DNA of 26,237 nt, taken from contig DNGH01000057.1 of NCBI GenBank assembly GCA_003486285.1, positions 818-27,054 on the forward strand, read 5' to 3'. How positions within the stretch are numbered: the first letter of the stretch is position 1; each line of letters opens with the position of its first letter. The stretch is from Actinomycetota bacterium. GTDB taxonomy: Bacteria; Actinomycetota; Acidimicrobiia; Spongiisociales; UBA11373. Both the position numbers and the translations under genes were made by a program. The notes below the pieces were generated by a model that was not told where the DNA came from, did not search any database, and saw only the letters and a program-made list of their open reading frames with translations. Below, piece after piece: positions 13,405-20,287 of the stretch.

Positions 13405-13842
13405 AGATGGCGTCAGGACCGCCACCAGGCGGTCCTGGAGGTAACCGAGGTAGGTGAGGAGAGCGATCTCCGGGTTGCGCTCGGGATCGGCATCGTCCTC
13501 CCAGCCATCGGCGACGATGCCGAGGCGTCCCGCCAGCACCAGCCGGGCCTCGCCGATCACCCGCATCCACGCCTCGGCTTCCTCGGGGTCGAGGGTGTCG
13601 GCCGCGGCGGCCCGCCGCAGAACCGACCGATCCTCCCGGCGCAGGTCGTCGAGGGAATCGCCGACGAGCTCGCGATAGCGCGCCTCGGCGGCAGGATCGT
13701 CGGCATGGACCCGGTAGTCGAGACGGCTGTCGGCGTCGCCGGACTGCTCGAGAAGCTCCGGGAGCGAGGCGAGAAGTTCCCGGGTGCCGGCATCGAGGTG
13801 AACCCGGACCCGATCCCCCCGGCGACTGAAGGGTTGGGTCAT
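13399..13842 (-). CDS. DUF2017 family protein
   Basis: Protein of 147 aa, rich in Arg, Asp and Glu. Readable segments are RRGDRVRVHLDAGTRELLASLPELLEQ (residues 7-33), an acidic middle, and RNPEIALLTYLGYLQDRLVAVL at the C-terminus. These fit DUF2017, an uncharacterised actinobacterial family regularly found next to clpS. Its ATG overlaps the clpS stop as ATGA (13842-13839), so the two are translationally coupled. A role alongside ClpS in protein quality control is guilt by association only. Confidence 0.82.
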   Translation of the reverse strand: MTQPFSRRGDRVRVHLDAGTRELLASLPELLEQSGDADSRLDYRVHADDPAAEARYRELVGDSLDDLRREDRSVLRRAAAADTLDPEEAEAWMRVIGEARLVLAGRLGIVADGWEDDADPERNPEIALLTYLGYLQDRLVAVLTPSG

Positions 13843-14126
13843 CCCCGCTCCAGCGTGGCCCAGAGGCCATGGTGGTGGAGGCGGTGGCAATCGGACTCGG
13901 CCTTCTCCAACGGACCGCTCGCCACGATGGCGCGGCCCTCGTGGTGCACCTGGAGCATGAGCCGGGTCGCCTCCTCCACCGTGTGCCCGAAGAGCTTGCG
14001 GAACACCCACACCACGTACGACATCAGGTTGACCGGGTCGTTCCACACCACCACCTGCCAGGGGCGCTCGACCTCAGGGGTCTCATCGGTGGCGGGCTCG
14101 CGGACGCGGCTGGGGGCGACCGTCAT
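13839..14126 (-). CDS. clpS: ClpS adaptor protein
   Basis: ATP-dependent Clp protease adaptor, 95 aa. ClpS binds proteins with bulky hydrophobic N-terminal residues and delivers them to the ClpA/ClpC chaperone (N-end rule degradation). The pocket residues are present: WNDPVNLMSYV with Asn29 and Asp30, and VHHEGRAIV with His61. LFGHTVEEATRLMLQVH is the conserved helix. The N-terminal 20 residues are a flexible extension. It sits in the middle of a three-gene minus-strand operon, with ATGA overlaps at both ends. Confidence 0.93.
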   Translation of the reverse strand: MTVAPSRVREPATDETPEVERPWQVVVWNDPVNLMSYVVWVFRKLFGHTVEEATRLMLQVHHEGRAIVASGPLEKAESDCHRLHHHGLWATLERG

Positions 14127-14353
14127 CTGCGGTCGACGGGCTCCCGGCCCGACAGCCGGGCGGCGAGACGCTGCGCGTTCAGCCAGTCCTCGAAGTCGGC
14201 GCGGGACACCCGCCACTCCCGGCCCATCTTCACCGCAGGGAGCTCCCCGGTGCGCAACACCCGCGTGACCACGAAGGTGGAGACTCCCATGTACTCGCAG
14301 ATGTCGGCGACCGACAGCCACTCCTTGGCGAGTTCCACCCTGATGCGCTCCAC
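14123..14353 (-). CDS. Small HTH (excisionase/BldC-like) DNA-binding protein
   Basis: Protein of 76 aa consisting almost wholly of a MerR-type winged HTH of the helix-turn-helix 17/excisionase family. WLSVADICEYMGVSTFVVTRVLRTGELPAVKMGREWRVSRADFEDWL holds the helices and the wing. Such proteins include AlpA, phage Xis and the streptomycete regulator BldC; no integrase or att site is nearby, so a regulator is more likely than an excisionase. Its stop overlaps the clpS start by 4 bp. GTG 14353 is chosen because a TACCCT box lies 6 nt upstream; a second GTG a few codons later is possible. Confidence 0.8.
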   Translation of the reverse strand: MERIRVELAKEWLSVADICEYMGVSTFVVTRVLRTGELPAVKMGREWRVSRADFEDWLNAQRLAARLSGREPVDRR

Positions 14354-14359
14354 GAGGGC

Positions 14360-14365
14360 AGGGTA
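14360..14365 (-). promoter_or_regulatory. -10 box TACCCT, leaderless start
   Basis: TACCCT on the minus strand ends 6 nt before GTG 14353, within the 44-bp gap behind the cyclase gene. It would give the HTH–clpS–DUF2017 operon its own promoter. Confidence 0.5.
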
Positions 14366-14397
14366 CCGGTGGGTTGCACTCGGGGGAAGAGGCGTCG

Positions 14398-17160
14398 CTA
14401 GACCGGGCGGGTGATCAACTCGATGACCGCGTCCCAGTCGAGGGCGGCGCCCGCGGCCATGGCCGCGGCCGCCCGCTCCGGTCCCAACGACGCCATCACC
14501 GATTCCAGAATCCTTGCCTGACGCCCCGACAGGGTCCACCACAGTGCCGTGCCACTCTCTTCGAGCGCCCGAACCGCACCCAGGGCGCGTCCCGCACTCT
14601 CGAAGTCTCCCGCGGCGACGTCGAGGCCGGCACGCAGTACGAGCATCACCTGCGGGAGCCAGGCCACGCGCAGCTCCGGGTTGGCAAAAGCCTCCGCGGC
14701 ATGCTGGACGAAGCGCCGGCTCGCCTCCGGGTCTCCCAATTCGGCGTCGCACACCGCGAGGAAGGCGCGCCCGCTTCGGGCGTAGTCGTCCAATCTTCCC
14801 GCCTCGGCCTGCTCGATGCCCCGTCGGAAATGCTGCTGAGCCGATGCCGGTGATTCGACTGACAGCTCGAAGACCCCGGCCTGCCAGTACTGCTCGGTGA
14901 GGCGGTGCGTGGAGCGCAACTCCGTGGAGGCCGCGATGGCCTCCACGAACCGTTGCCGTGCCGTGGCGACATCACCGGCACGCCCGGCACCCTCGGCGAG
15001 GTTTCCGAGCGCCACCGCGATCGCCGCCCGGTCATCGATGCGACGCGCGATCGCGAGCGCCTGCTCGTTGAGGGGAACCATCTCATCGAACCGCCCTGCT
15101 GCTTCGTGAGCCGCAGAGAGGTTGATCAACGCCGCGGCATAGCCCTGGCGCAGCAGCGCCGGGTCCGCCCCGCTCGCATCCAGTGCGACATAGAGGCGTA
15201 CCGCCTCCTGCAACAGCGGCACCGAATCCGGGTGCCGCTCCGTCCCGCTGAGGAGCGACCCCAGGCCGAGCAGACCCTGGGCTCGGACCAAGCGGGAGGC
15301 CTCCTCTCCTGCCGCGGCGACCGTTTGCTCCAACCAGGCGACACCCTCCGACCAGCGACTCTTGAACCACCAGAAGCGCCAAAACCCGCCGGCGATGGCA
15401 AGTGCGAGGCCCCCTTCGCCAGCTTCCACTGCCCAGGTCATCGCCTGGCGGAGGTTGTCCAGCTCGGTGTCGATGCGCTCCCACCACATCACCTCGTGCG
15501 GCCCGCGGATGTTGTGGCCGGCCTCGATCGCCAACTCGCGGAAGAAGTCGGCATGCTTGCGGCGGAATACCTCGGCCTGGCCCGACTCGTCGAGACGGTC
15601 ACGGGCGAACTGGCGCAGTGTCTCCAGCAGGCGGTAGCGGGCGTCCTCCCCGGCGGTGTCGACGGCGACGAGAGACTTGTCCACCAACGCCGGGAGCAGT
15701 TCGAGCACCGCCAAGCGATCGAGGTCGGAGGCAGTGCCGACCTCCTCGACGGCTTCGAGCGTGAACCCACCCTGGAACACCGAAAGCCGCTCGAAGAGTC
15801 GGCGCTCCGGCTCGTCGAGCAGTCGATACGACCAGTCGATCGCCGCCGCCAGGGTCTGCTGTCGGGGTAGGGCCGTACGACTCCCCCCGGTGAGCAGCCG
15901 GAACCGCTGGTCGAGATTCTCTGCGATCTGGTGCGGAGTGAACGTGCGCAACCGCGCCGCCGCCAGCTCCAGGGCGAGGGGCATGCCGTCGAGGCGGCGG
16001 CAGATCTCGATGACCGAGGGGGCCATCGCCTCGGTCAGATGAAACCCCGGCTGGCTGGCCTGGGCCCGCTCGATGAACAGTCGAACCGCATCGAAGCCCT
16101 CGAGATCCGCAACCGGGACTTGCTCACCCCGCTGGGGCATCGCCAGCGAGGGCATCCCATAGGCCACCTCGCCCGAGACTCCGAGCAGTTCACGGCTGGT
16201 GGCCACCACCCTGCATTCGGGAGCCGCGGCCACGATTCCTGATACGAATTCGGCCGCACCCGCGATCAGGTGCTCGCAGTTGTCCACCATGAGAAACGCC
16301 ACCCTGCCGGCGAGGTGCTCGACGATCGCCTCCCGAATCGTCCTTCCCGGTGCCTGACCCACCCCCAGGGCGTCGGCAGCGGTGGCGTCGATCAGGTCGG
16401 GATCGGTGACGGCTCCTAATTCGATCAGCCAGGTCCCGCCAGGGAACTCGTCGCCCAGGTCTGCGGCAGCCTGGATGGCGAGCCGGGTCTTGCCGGAGCC
16501 GCCGACCCCGGTGATGGTGAGCACCCGCGTCGTGCCGATCAACCGCTTCACCTCGTCCAACTCCTGCTGCCTCCCCACGAAGGAGGTGACAAACGTCGGG
16601 AGGTTGTTGGGCACCACATCCGGAGTGCGCAGCGGTGGGAAGCGGCCCGCAACGCCTTCGACATCGAGCTGATAGATCCGCTCCGATCCGGCGAGGTCGC
16701 GCAGCCGGTGCTCGCCCAGGTCGCGCAGCGCGACCTTTTCCGGCAGATGCGAGCCGGCGATGCGCTGTGCCACCAGGCTCACCACCACCTGGCCCCCGTG
16801 GGCCACGGAGAGGAGCCGTGCGGTGCGGTTCAGCACCTGCCCGAAGAAGTCCCCCTCGCGCTCCTCCACCTCGCCGGTGTGGATCGCCATGCGAACCTTG
16901 AGGGACCCGATGTCGGGATGGGCCACCTCGGCAAAACGGCGCTGAGCATCGGCCGCCGCTGCCATCGCGTCGGTTGCCATCCCGAACACGCAAAAGGCGC
17001 CATCACCGGAATGCTTGAACACCCGCCCGTCATGGCTCTCGACCAACTTGCGCAGTAGATCGTCGTGATCGCCGAGGGCCTTGCGCATCGCCTCGGGGTG
17101 CAACTCCCAGAGGCGCGTCGAGCCCTCGATGTCGGTGAAGAGGAAGGTGAGGGCGGCCAC
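14398..17160 (-). CDS. Class III adenylate cyclase–NTPase–TPR signalling protein
   Basis: Large soluble protein of 920 aa with three parts. Residues 1-130 are a class III nucleotidyl cyclase domain. FLFTDIEGST gives metal Asp10, KHSGDG gives Lys49 and Asp53, and GDFFGQVLNRTAR gives Asp104, Asn111 and Arg115. All catalytic residues are present, and the Lys/Asp pair favours cAMP. Residues about 190-480 are a STAND-type ATPase with Walker A GVGGSGKT (218-225), Walker B FLMVDNCEHL (289-298) and VATSREL. The rest is helical, TPR-like, ending without a LuxR HTH. The design suggests a cyclase switched by ligand or protein binding to the TPR and ATPase parts. Such cyclase–STAND fusions are frequent in mycobacteria and relatives. 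The start is GTG 17160 with a TAGGTT box 6 nt upstream. Confidence 0.88.
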   Translation of the reverse strand: MAALTFLFTDIEGSTRLWELHPEAMRKALGDHDDLLRKLVESHDGRVFKHSGDGAFCVFGMATDAMAAAADAQRRFAEVAHPDIGSLKVRMAIHTGEVEEREGDFFGQVLNRTARLLSVAHGGQVVVSLVAQRIAGSHLPEKVALRDLGEHRLRDLAGSERIYQLDVEGVAGRFPPLRTPDVVPNNLPTFVTSFVGRQQELDEVKRLIGTTRVLTITGVGGSGKTRLAIQAAADLGDEFPGGTWLIELGAVTDPDLIDATAADALGVGQAPGRTIREAIVEHLAGRVAFLMVDNCEHLIAGAAEFVSGIVAAAPECRVVATSRELLGVSGEVAYGMPSLAMPQRGEQVPVADLEGFDAVRLFIERAQASQPGFHLTEAMAPSVIEICRRLDGMPLALELAAARLRTFTPHQIAENLDQRFRLLTGGSRTALPRQQTLAAAIDWSYRLLDEPERRLFERLSVFQGGFTLEAVEEVGTASDLDRLAVLELLPALVDKSLVAVDTAGEDARYRLLETLRQFARDRLDESGQAEVFRRKHADFFRELAIEAGHNIRGPHEVMWWERIDTELDNLRQAMTWAVEAGEGGLALAIAGGFWRFWWFKSRWSEGVAWLEQTVAAAGEEASRLVRAQGLLGLGSLLSGTERHPDSVPLLQEAVRLYVALDASGADPALLRQGYAAALINLSAAHEAAGRFDEMVPLNEQALAIARRIDDRAAIAVALGNLAEGAGRAGDVATARQRFVEAIAASTELRSTHRLTEQYWQAGVFELSVESPASAQQHFRRGIEQAEAGRLDDYARSGRAFLAVCDAELGDPEASRRFVQHAAEAFANPELRVAWLPQVMLVLRAGLDVAAGDFESAGRALGAVRALEESGTALWWTLSGRQARILESVMASLGPERAAAAMAAGAALDWDAVIELITRPV

Positions 17161-17166
17161 GAGCAG

Positions 17167-17172
17167 AACCTA
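17167..17172 (-). promoter_or_regulatory. -10 box TAGGTT, leaderless start
   Basis: TAGGTT on the minus strand ends 6 nt before the GTG start of the cyclase gene at 17160, with no Shine-Dalgarno sequence. Confidence 0.5.
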
Positions 17173-17208
17173 CCGGCCGCAGCCCGGCTCTGCTCCTCCC
17201 GCCGCTGC

Positions 17209-17334
17209 CTACGCCGGCACCTTCTCGGGCTCGGGCGCCTCCTCCGGCACGAGATAGGGCTCGTCTGCCGGGATCTCCTCGGGCATCACCAGGGGCTCGA
17301 CGACGATCACGCGCTGTTGCTCTCCGATGTCCAC
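17209..17334 (-). CDS. Small acidic Pro/Glu-rich protein (41 aa)
   Basis: GTG 17334 opens a 41-aa frame preceded by GAGAGGAG with about 5-nt spacing. The product is strongly acidic and repetitive: VEPLVMPEEIP and DEPYLVPEEAP are imperfect copies of one 10-11-residue unit. It has no domain that I recognise. It overlaps the last 28 nt of the larger upstream gene in another frame, which suggests coupled translation. It could be a small partner of that protein; a spurious ORF is not excluded, though the good ribosome site argues against it. Confidence 0.5.
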   Translation of the reverse strand: MDIGEQQRVIVVEPLVMPEEIPADEPYLVPEEAPEPEKVPA

Positions 17335-18116
17335 GGCGGCTCCTCTCTTGCGATCAAGTACTCGGTGATCACTGCCCACGCCACGGCGTGCGACTGGTAT
17401 CGACTGCCCCAGCGCACCACGGTCTGCTCCGGGTCGTGGAACGCCGCGGTGACCATGCCCGGCGAGTCGGTCGTGAGCCATCGTCCCCCGGCCACCAACC
17501 CCAAGGCCACCACTCGGGCGTGTTCGGCCCGGTACCCGCGGGCGTGCTCGACCACCTTGCCGCTCAGCTCCACCAGGCCCATGGCCCCGACGCGGAGCAC
17601 CCCGAATCCCGTGAGTAGGAGCTCGGGATGCTTGGCGGTGTAGATGCCGCAGGGAGGCGTCCCGCACCGGCCGTCGCTGTGGGGCACCTCGGTGCGGCCG
17701 TTGCCGCGGGCACACCCCGCGGTGAGCCAGGGGTCCTTCCACTCGAGGCGCGCCCCCATCATTCGTCCGTCCCGGATCTGCCACATCCGGTAGGAGCGAA
17801 TCGGCACCGGCGACCAGGCCTCGCCGTGCTCGCGGCGCAGGCGGTCGATCTCATCGTCGAGCACCAGGGCAAGACCCTTCTCGAAGCCGGCCAGCTCCTG
17901 ACGGAGCCGGTGCCGTTCGGCGGTGAGCTCGGCGATCTGGTCGTCGATGAACCGCAACCGGCCGCGCCCGCTGCGCAACCGGTCGTCGAGGCGCTGCGCC
18001 GGGGGGACTTCGGGAACGCCATAGCGCACCTGGTACTGGCGCAACTGCGCGGCGAGGCGGCCGAGACAAGGCCGATCGGGGTCGGGGGGATCGGCGGAGG
18101 TGGCCGGAAGCGCCAT
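17307..18116 (-). CDS. Unknown actinobacterial protein with Cys motif (C-x4-CGIYT)
   Basis: Protein of 269 aa without an assigned function. Residues 41-98 form a coiled coil (FIDDQIAELTAERHRLRQEL). The C-terminal half begins with IRSYRMWQIRDGRMMGARLEWKDPW. It has cysteines at 135, 151 and 156 (CGTPPCGIYT) and continues with GLVELSGKVVEHARGYRAEHARVVAL. This C-terminal pattern (W..., CGIYA-like, G.V.EH..GYRAE.A) recurs, as far as I recall, in unannotated actinobacterial proteins, often near mobile DNA; the cysteines could bind a metal. ATG 18116 is chosen because a TACCTT box lies 7 nt upstream, although the frame is open further back into degraded sequence. Confidence 0.7.
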   Translation of the reverse strand: MALPATSADPPDPDRPCLGRLAAQLRQYQVRYGVPEVPPAQRLDDRLRSGRGRLRFIDDQIAELTAERHRLRQELAGFEKGLALVLDDEIDRLRREHGEAWSPVPIRSYRMWQIRDGRMMGARLEWKDPWLTAGCARGNGRTEVPHSDGRCGTPPCGIYTAKHPELLLTGFGVLRVGAMGLVELSGKVVEHARGYRAEHARVVALGLVAGGRWLTTDSPGMVTAAFHDPEQTVVRWGSRYQSHAVAWAVITEYLIAREEPPWTSESNSA

Positions 18117-18123
18117 GGCGCCG

Positions 18124-18129
18124 AAGGTA
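18124..18129 (-). promoter_or_regulatory. -10 box TACCTT, leaderless start
   Basis: TACCTT on the minus strand ends 7 nt before ATG 18116. It lies at the edge of the non-coding stretch and supports that start. Confidence 0.45.
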
Positions 18130-18189
18130 GGGCATCGAACAGGTGTTTGGCAAGGCCCGGGTGGAAGCGGGTTTTCGCGTTCTGGGGTC

Positions 18190-18275
18190 ACCCCACGAGG
18201 CGCACCGGGCGCCGTCCATCCATTCGGGACGGGTCGACCCGAGGGTGGCCAGCACCGTCGGAGCGATGTCAACGT
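18190..18275 (-). pseudogene. Sulfatase/phosphodiesterase-like fragment
   Basis: One minus-strand frame reads DVDIAPTVLATLGSTRPEWMDGARCASWG. This looks like the conserved C-terminal segment of alkaline-phosphatase-superfamily sulfatases and type I phosphodiesterases (VDIAPTVLALLG...P..MDG). Neither the catalytic N-terminus nor a proper end is present, so it is at most a relic. It abuts the GMC fragment on the other strand within the 336-bp gap 18117-18452. Confidence 0.45.
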
Positions 18276-18402
18276 CCCCGGACTCGACAACGGGTTCGTC
18301 GCGGGATCGTCGGTGTTCCCCACCTACGGGTGGGCCAATCCGCTGCTCACCATCATCGCCCTGGCATTGCGCCTGTCGGACCACCTGGTGGCGGAGGATT
18401 GA
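18265..18402 (+). pseudogene. C-terminal remnant of a GMC oxidoreductase
   Basis: The frame ending at the TGA at 18402 reads VPGLDNGFVAGSSVFPTYG and then WANPLLTIIALALRLSDHL. This is the hallmark C-terminus of GMC (glucose-methanol-choline) flavoprotein oxidoreductases (LYVADASVFPTS, G.NP.LTI.ALA.R.AD). The rest of the roughly 500-residue protein, including the FAD-binding N-terminus, is missing, and the sequence before 18265 no longer matches. It is therefore a truncated pseudogene just upstream of vapBC. Rearrangement or insertion of the toxin-antitoxin module may have removed the remainder. Confidence 0.7.
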
Positions 18403-18412
18403 CGCCCACCCC

Positions 18413-18442
18413 TACACCATCAGGTGTATCGGGGTGTAGACT
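18413..18442 (+). promoter_or_regulatory. vapBC promoter with three phased GGTGTA operator sites
   Basis: TACACC (18413-18418) and GGTGTA (18423-18428) form an inverted repeat around ATCA. A further GGTGTA lies at 18433-18438. All begin exactly 10 bp apart, one helical turn. A TAGACT -10 box (18437-18442) overlaps the last site and is 10 nt before the vapB ATG. Such sites are expected for a VapB or VapBC autorepressor. Confidence 0.7.
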
Positions 18443-18452
18443 CACCGCGCAC

Positions 18453-18653
18453 ATGTCGCGAACCAACATCGAGATCGACGACACCCTGATCGCAAGAGTG
18501 ATGCGGCGCTACCGGTTGGCCACCAAACGCGAAGCAGTCGATCTGGCGTTACGCCGCGCCGCCGGGGAGGCCCTCGATCGCGCCGAGTTGTTGGCGCTGC
18601 GCGGCACCGGATGGGCGGGCGACCTCGACACCATACGAGCGGATCGCACGTGA
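18453..18653 (+). CDS. vapB: VapB-family antitoxin
   Basis: Antitoxin of 66 aa. RTNIEIDDTLIARVMRRYRLATKREAVDLALRRAA (residues 3-37) is a ribbon-helix-helix domain: the strand inserts into DNA and the two helices dimerise. The C-terminal part (LALRGTGWAGDLDTIRADRT) is the segment expected to wrap around and inhibit the toxin. It overlaps vapC by GTGA and has a three-site operator directly upstream, the usual autoregulated layout. Confidence 0.9.
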   Translation: MSRTNIEIDDTLIARVMRRYRLATKREAVDLALRRAAGEALDRAELLALRGTGWAGDLDTIRADRT

Positions 18654-19045
18654 TCCTGGTCGATACCTCGGCATGGATCGAGTACCTGCGCGCCACCGGG
18701 TCGCCAGCAGATCGTCATGTCACCGGATTGGTGCGGCGCAACGGCTACGGCGTAACCGATGTCGTGGCAGCCGAGTTGGCAACTGGAGCTCGCACCACGG
18801 CAGACCTGGCTCGCATCCGGGGCATCGCCGACTCGGGGGTGTTCTATCCAGTGCGGCCTCTCTTCGACTATGAGGTGGCCGCCGACCTCTACCGGACCTG
18901 CCGGGAGGAAGGCTCCCAACCGCGGTCACTCGCCGACTGCCTCGTGGCGGCTGTGGCCATCAACAACGACCTGCAGGTGCTGGCGGTCGATCGCGACTTC
19001 GAAGTGATCGCCGCTCGGAGCGAGCTGCGGCTCGTCTCCCTCTGA
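18650..19045 (+). CDS. vapC: VapC-family PIN-domain ribonuclease toxin
   Basis: Toxin of 131 aa. The PIN domain has the acidic active site complete: Asp5 (ILVDTSAWIEYL), Glu42 (VVAAELATG), Asp96 (LADCLVAAVAI) and Asp114 (LAVDRDF). Known VapC toxins are Mg-dependent RNases cutting tRNA or rRNA when their antitoxin is degraded; the target here cannot be predicted. The GTG start overlaps the vapB stop by 4 bp, and the gene ends 3 bp from a convergent gene. Intact residues suggest an active toxin. Confidence 0.92.
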   Translation: MILVDTSAWIEYLRATGSPADRHVTGLVRRNGYGVTDVVAAELATGARTTADLARIRGIADSGVFYPVRPLFDYEVAADLYRTCREEGSQPRSLADCLVAAVAINNDLQVLAVDRDFEVIAARSELRLVSL

Positions 19046-19048
19046 CCG

Positions 19049-20107
19049 CTACTGCCCGGCCACGCTCAAGACGGGGGCACTGAGGTCGTTGCACCGGGTC
19101 ACCGATCCGTAGGCAGCCGCAGCGGTCTCGTCGACCAGCGGCACCTGCCAGGTCCACACCTCCCCCGCGGCCACCGGGTAGCGCTCGAGCAGGCCAGTGC
19201 AGCCCCGCATCACCGACCAGCGATTGCCCGGAGGCACCACGAACACGGTGTAGAGCCCGGGGTCGACCTCGAAGGCGGCCCGCCCGCCGGCATCACTGAG
19301 GGCAAACCGTCCCGCCCCCACAGCCGGAGTGAGAGTGACGAACGCCCCCGCCACCGGCACCACGATGGTGCTCCCGTCCTCCTGGGCCACCGACCCGGTG
19401 ACTGCGATGGCCAGCATGCCATTGCCCGCGACCAGAACCGACGGGAGTGTCGTCGTCGTCACACCGGGGCCGCCGGATGCGGTGGGCCGGCCCGAGGTGG
19501 CGACGGTGTCGAATACCGCAGGTACCGACTCCGGCGCGGTGATCGCCGCCGCCGCCACCCCGAGTTCCAGGGCGATGAGCGTGGCCAACACCCGCACGTC
19601 GGCCCCCACGAACACCTTGAGGCGATCGAGGCGCCGCCACAACCCGACCGCCACGATCGGGGCGATCGGGAACACCGGGGCGATCACCCAGAACTCGTCG
19701 ACACCGAACCAGAGCATCACGATCGCCGCCGCCGCGGTCGGCAGCCACGAAACCGGTGACAAGGTCATCGGATTCGCCGACCGGGCGGCCCGCCGCCGCC
19801 GCGGCTCCCGGGGGATCTTGTCGACCCGGTCCGGTGCGTAGGCGACGGTGATCGACCCGGTCAGCGGAGCCTCGGTGCGGGGTGCGGGCAACCGCATCTG
19901 GGCCGCGGCGACGTAGAGCAGCGGGAAAACCGGGAAGAGGAGCAGGTGCCAGGGACCCTCGATGCCGAACCACGCCACCGCCGCCGCCACCGCCGCCGAG
20001 GCGGCGAAGGGCTGCAACACCGCCCTTCCCCGGGGCTGCAAGCGGACGCGGACCAGGAGCGCCACCGTGGTGGCGCTCCACAGCCAGTTCCATGGTGTGA
20101 TCGGCAT
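19049..20107 (-). CDS. Membrane protein with duplicated hairpin and extracytoplasmic domain
   Basis: Protein of 352 aa with no recognised function. Two similar membrane hairpins stand out: residues 33-70 with WFGIEGPW and PVFPLLYVA, and 120-158 with WFGVDEFW and PVFPIAPIVA, apparently an internal duplication resembling 2TM-type domains. A basic loop (KIPREPRRRRAAR) separates them, and another hydrophobic segment lies at about 171-190. From about 200 a Ser/Thr/Gly/Pro-rich linker leads to a beta-rich domain (VPVAGAFVTLTPAV, GLYTVFVVPPG) resembling carboxypeptidase-regulatory/transthyretin-like folds, probably outside the cell. ATG 20107 follows GGGAACGGG; a TAGCGT box lies 24 nt upstream. Confidence 0.75.
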   Translation of the reverse strand: MPITPWNWLWSATTVALLVRVRLQPRGRAVLQPFAASAAVAAAVAWFGIEGPWHLLLFPVFPLLYVAAAQMRLPAPRTEAPLTGSITVAYAPDRVDKIPREPRRRRAARSANPMTLSPVSWLPTAAAAIVMLWFGVDEFWVIAPVFPIAPIVAVGLWRRLDRLKVFVGADVRVLATLIALELGVAAAAITAPESVPAVFDTVATSGRPTASGGPGVTTTTLPSVLVAGNGMLAIAVTGSVAQEDGSTIVVPVAGAFVTLTPAVGAGRFALSDAGGRAAFEVDPGLYTVFVVPPGNRWSVMRGCTGLLERYPVAAGEVWTWQVPLVDETAAAAYGSVTRCNDLSAPVLSVAGQ

Positions 20108-20198
20108 CCCGTTCCCGCTCGAGGGCGCTGAACGCTAGGGCAGAAGTCGGCACACCGGTTGCGGCGGGGTCCGCGAAATCAATCCCTGGCCAAACCCC

Positions 20199-20227
20199 TT
20201 GAGTCGCCCGCGACCGCTTGATAGGAA
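20199..20227 (+). promoter_or_regulatory. Promoter of the Tad/Flp pilus operon
   Basis: TTGAGT (20199-20204) and TAGGAA (20222-20227) are 17 bp apart, a conventional sigma-70-type spacing. It is the clearest two-element promoter in the window. The leader of about 55 nt contains CCGTC/GACGG inverted words that could form a hairpin, then AAAGGGG before GTG 20288. Confidence 0.5.
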
Positions 20228-20287
20228 TTGCGCACCGTCACCCGCCGCCCGGCGTGGACTTCCCCCGACGGAGACGAAAGGGGACAC

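Noticed and set aside
14123..14353. Excisionase of an integrated element
   Set aside because: The HTH matches the excisionase-type family, but there is no integrase, att repeat or phage gene nearby, and the gene is chained to clpS.
20228..20287. Riboswitch in the Tad operon leader
   Set aside because: The short leader can form a small hairpin, but I see no consensus of a known class such as c-di-GMP (GEMM).
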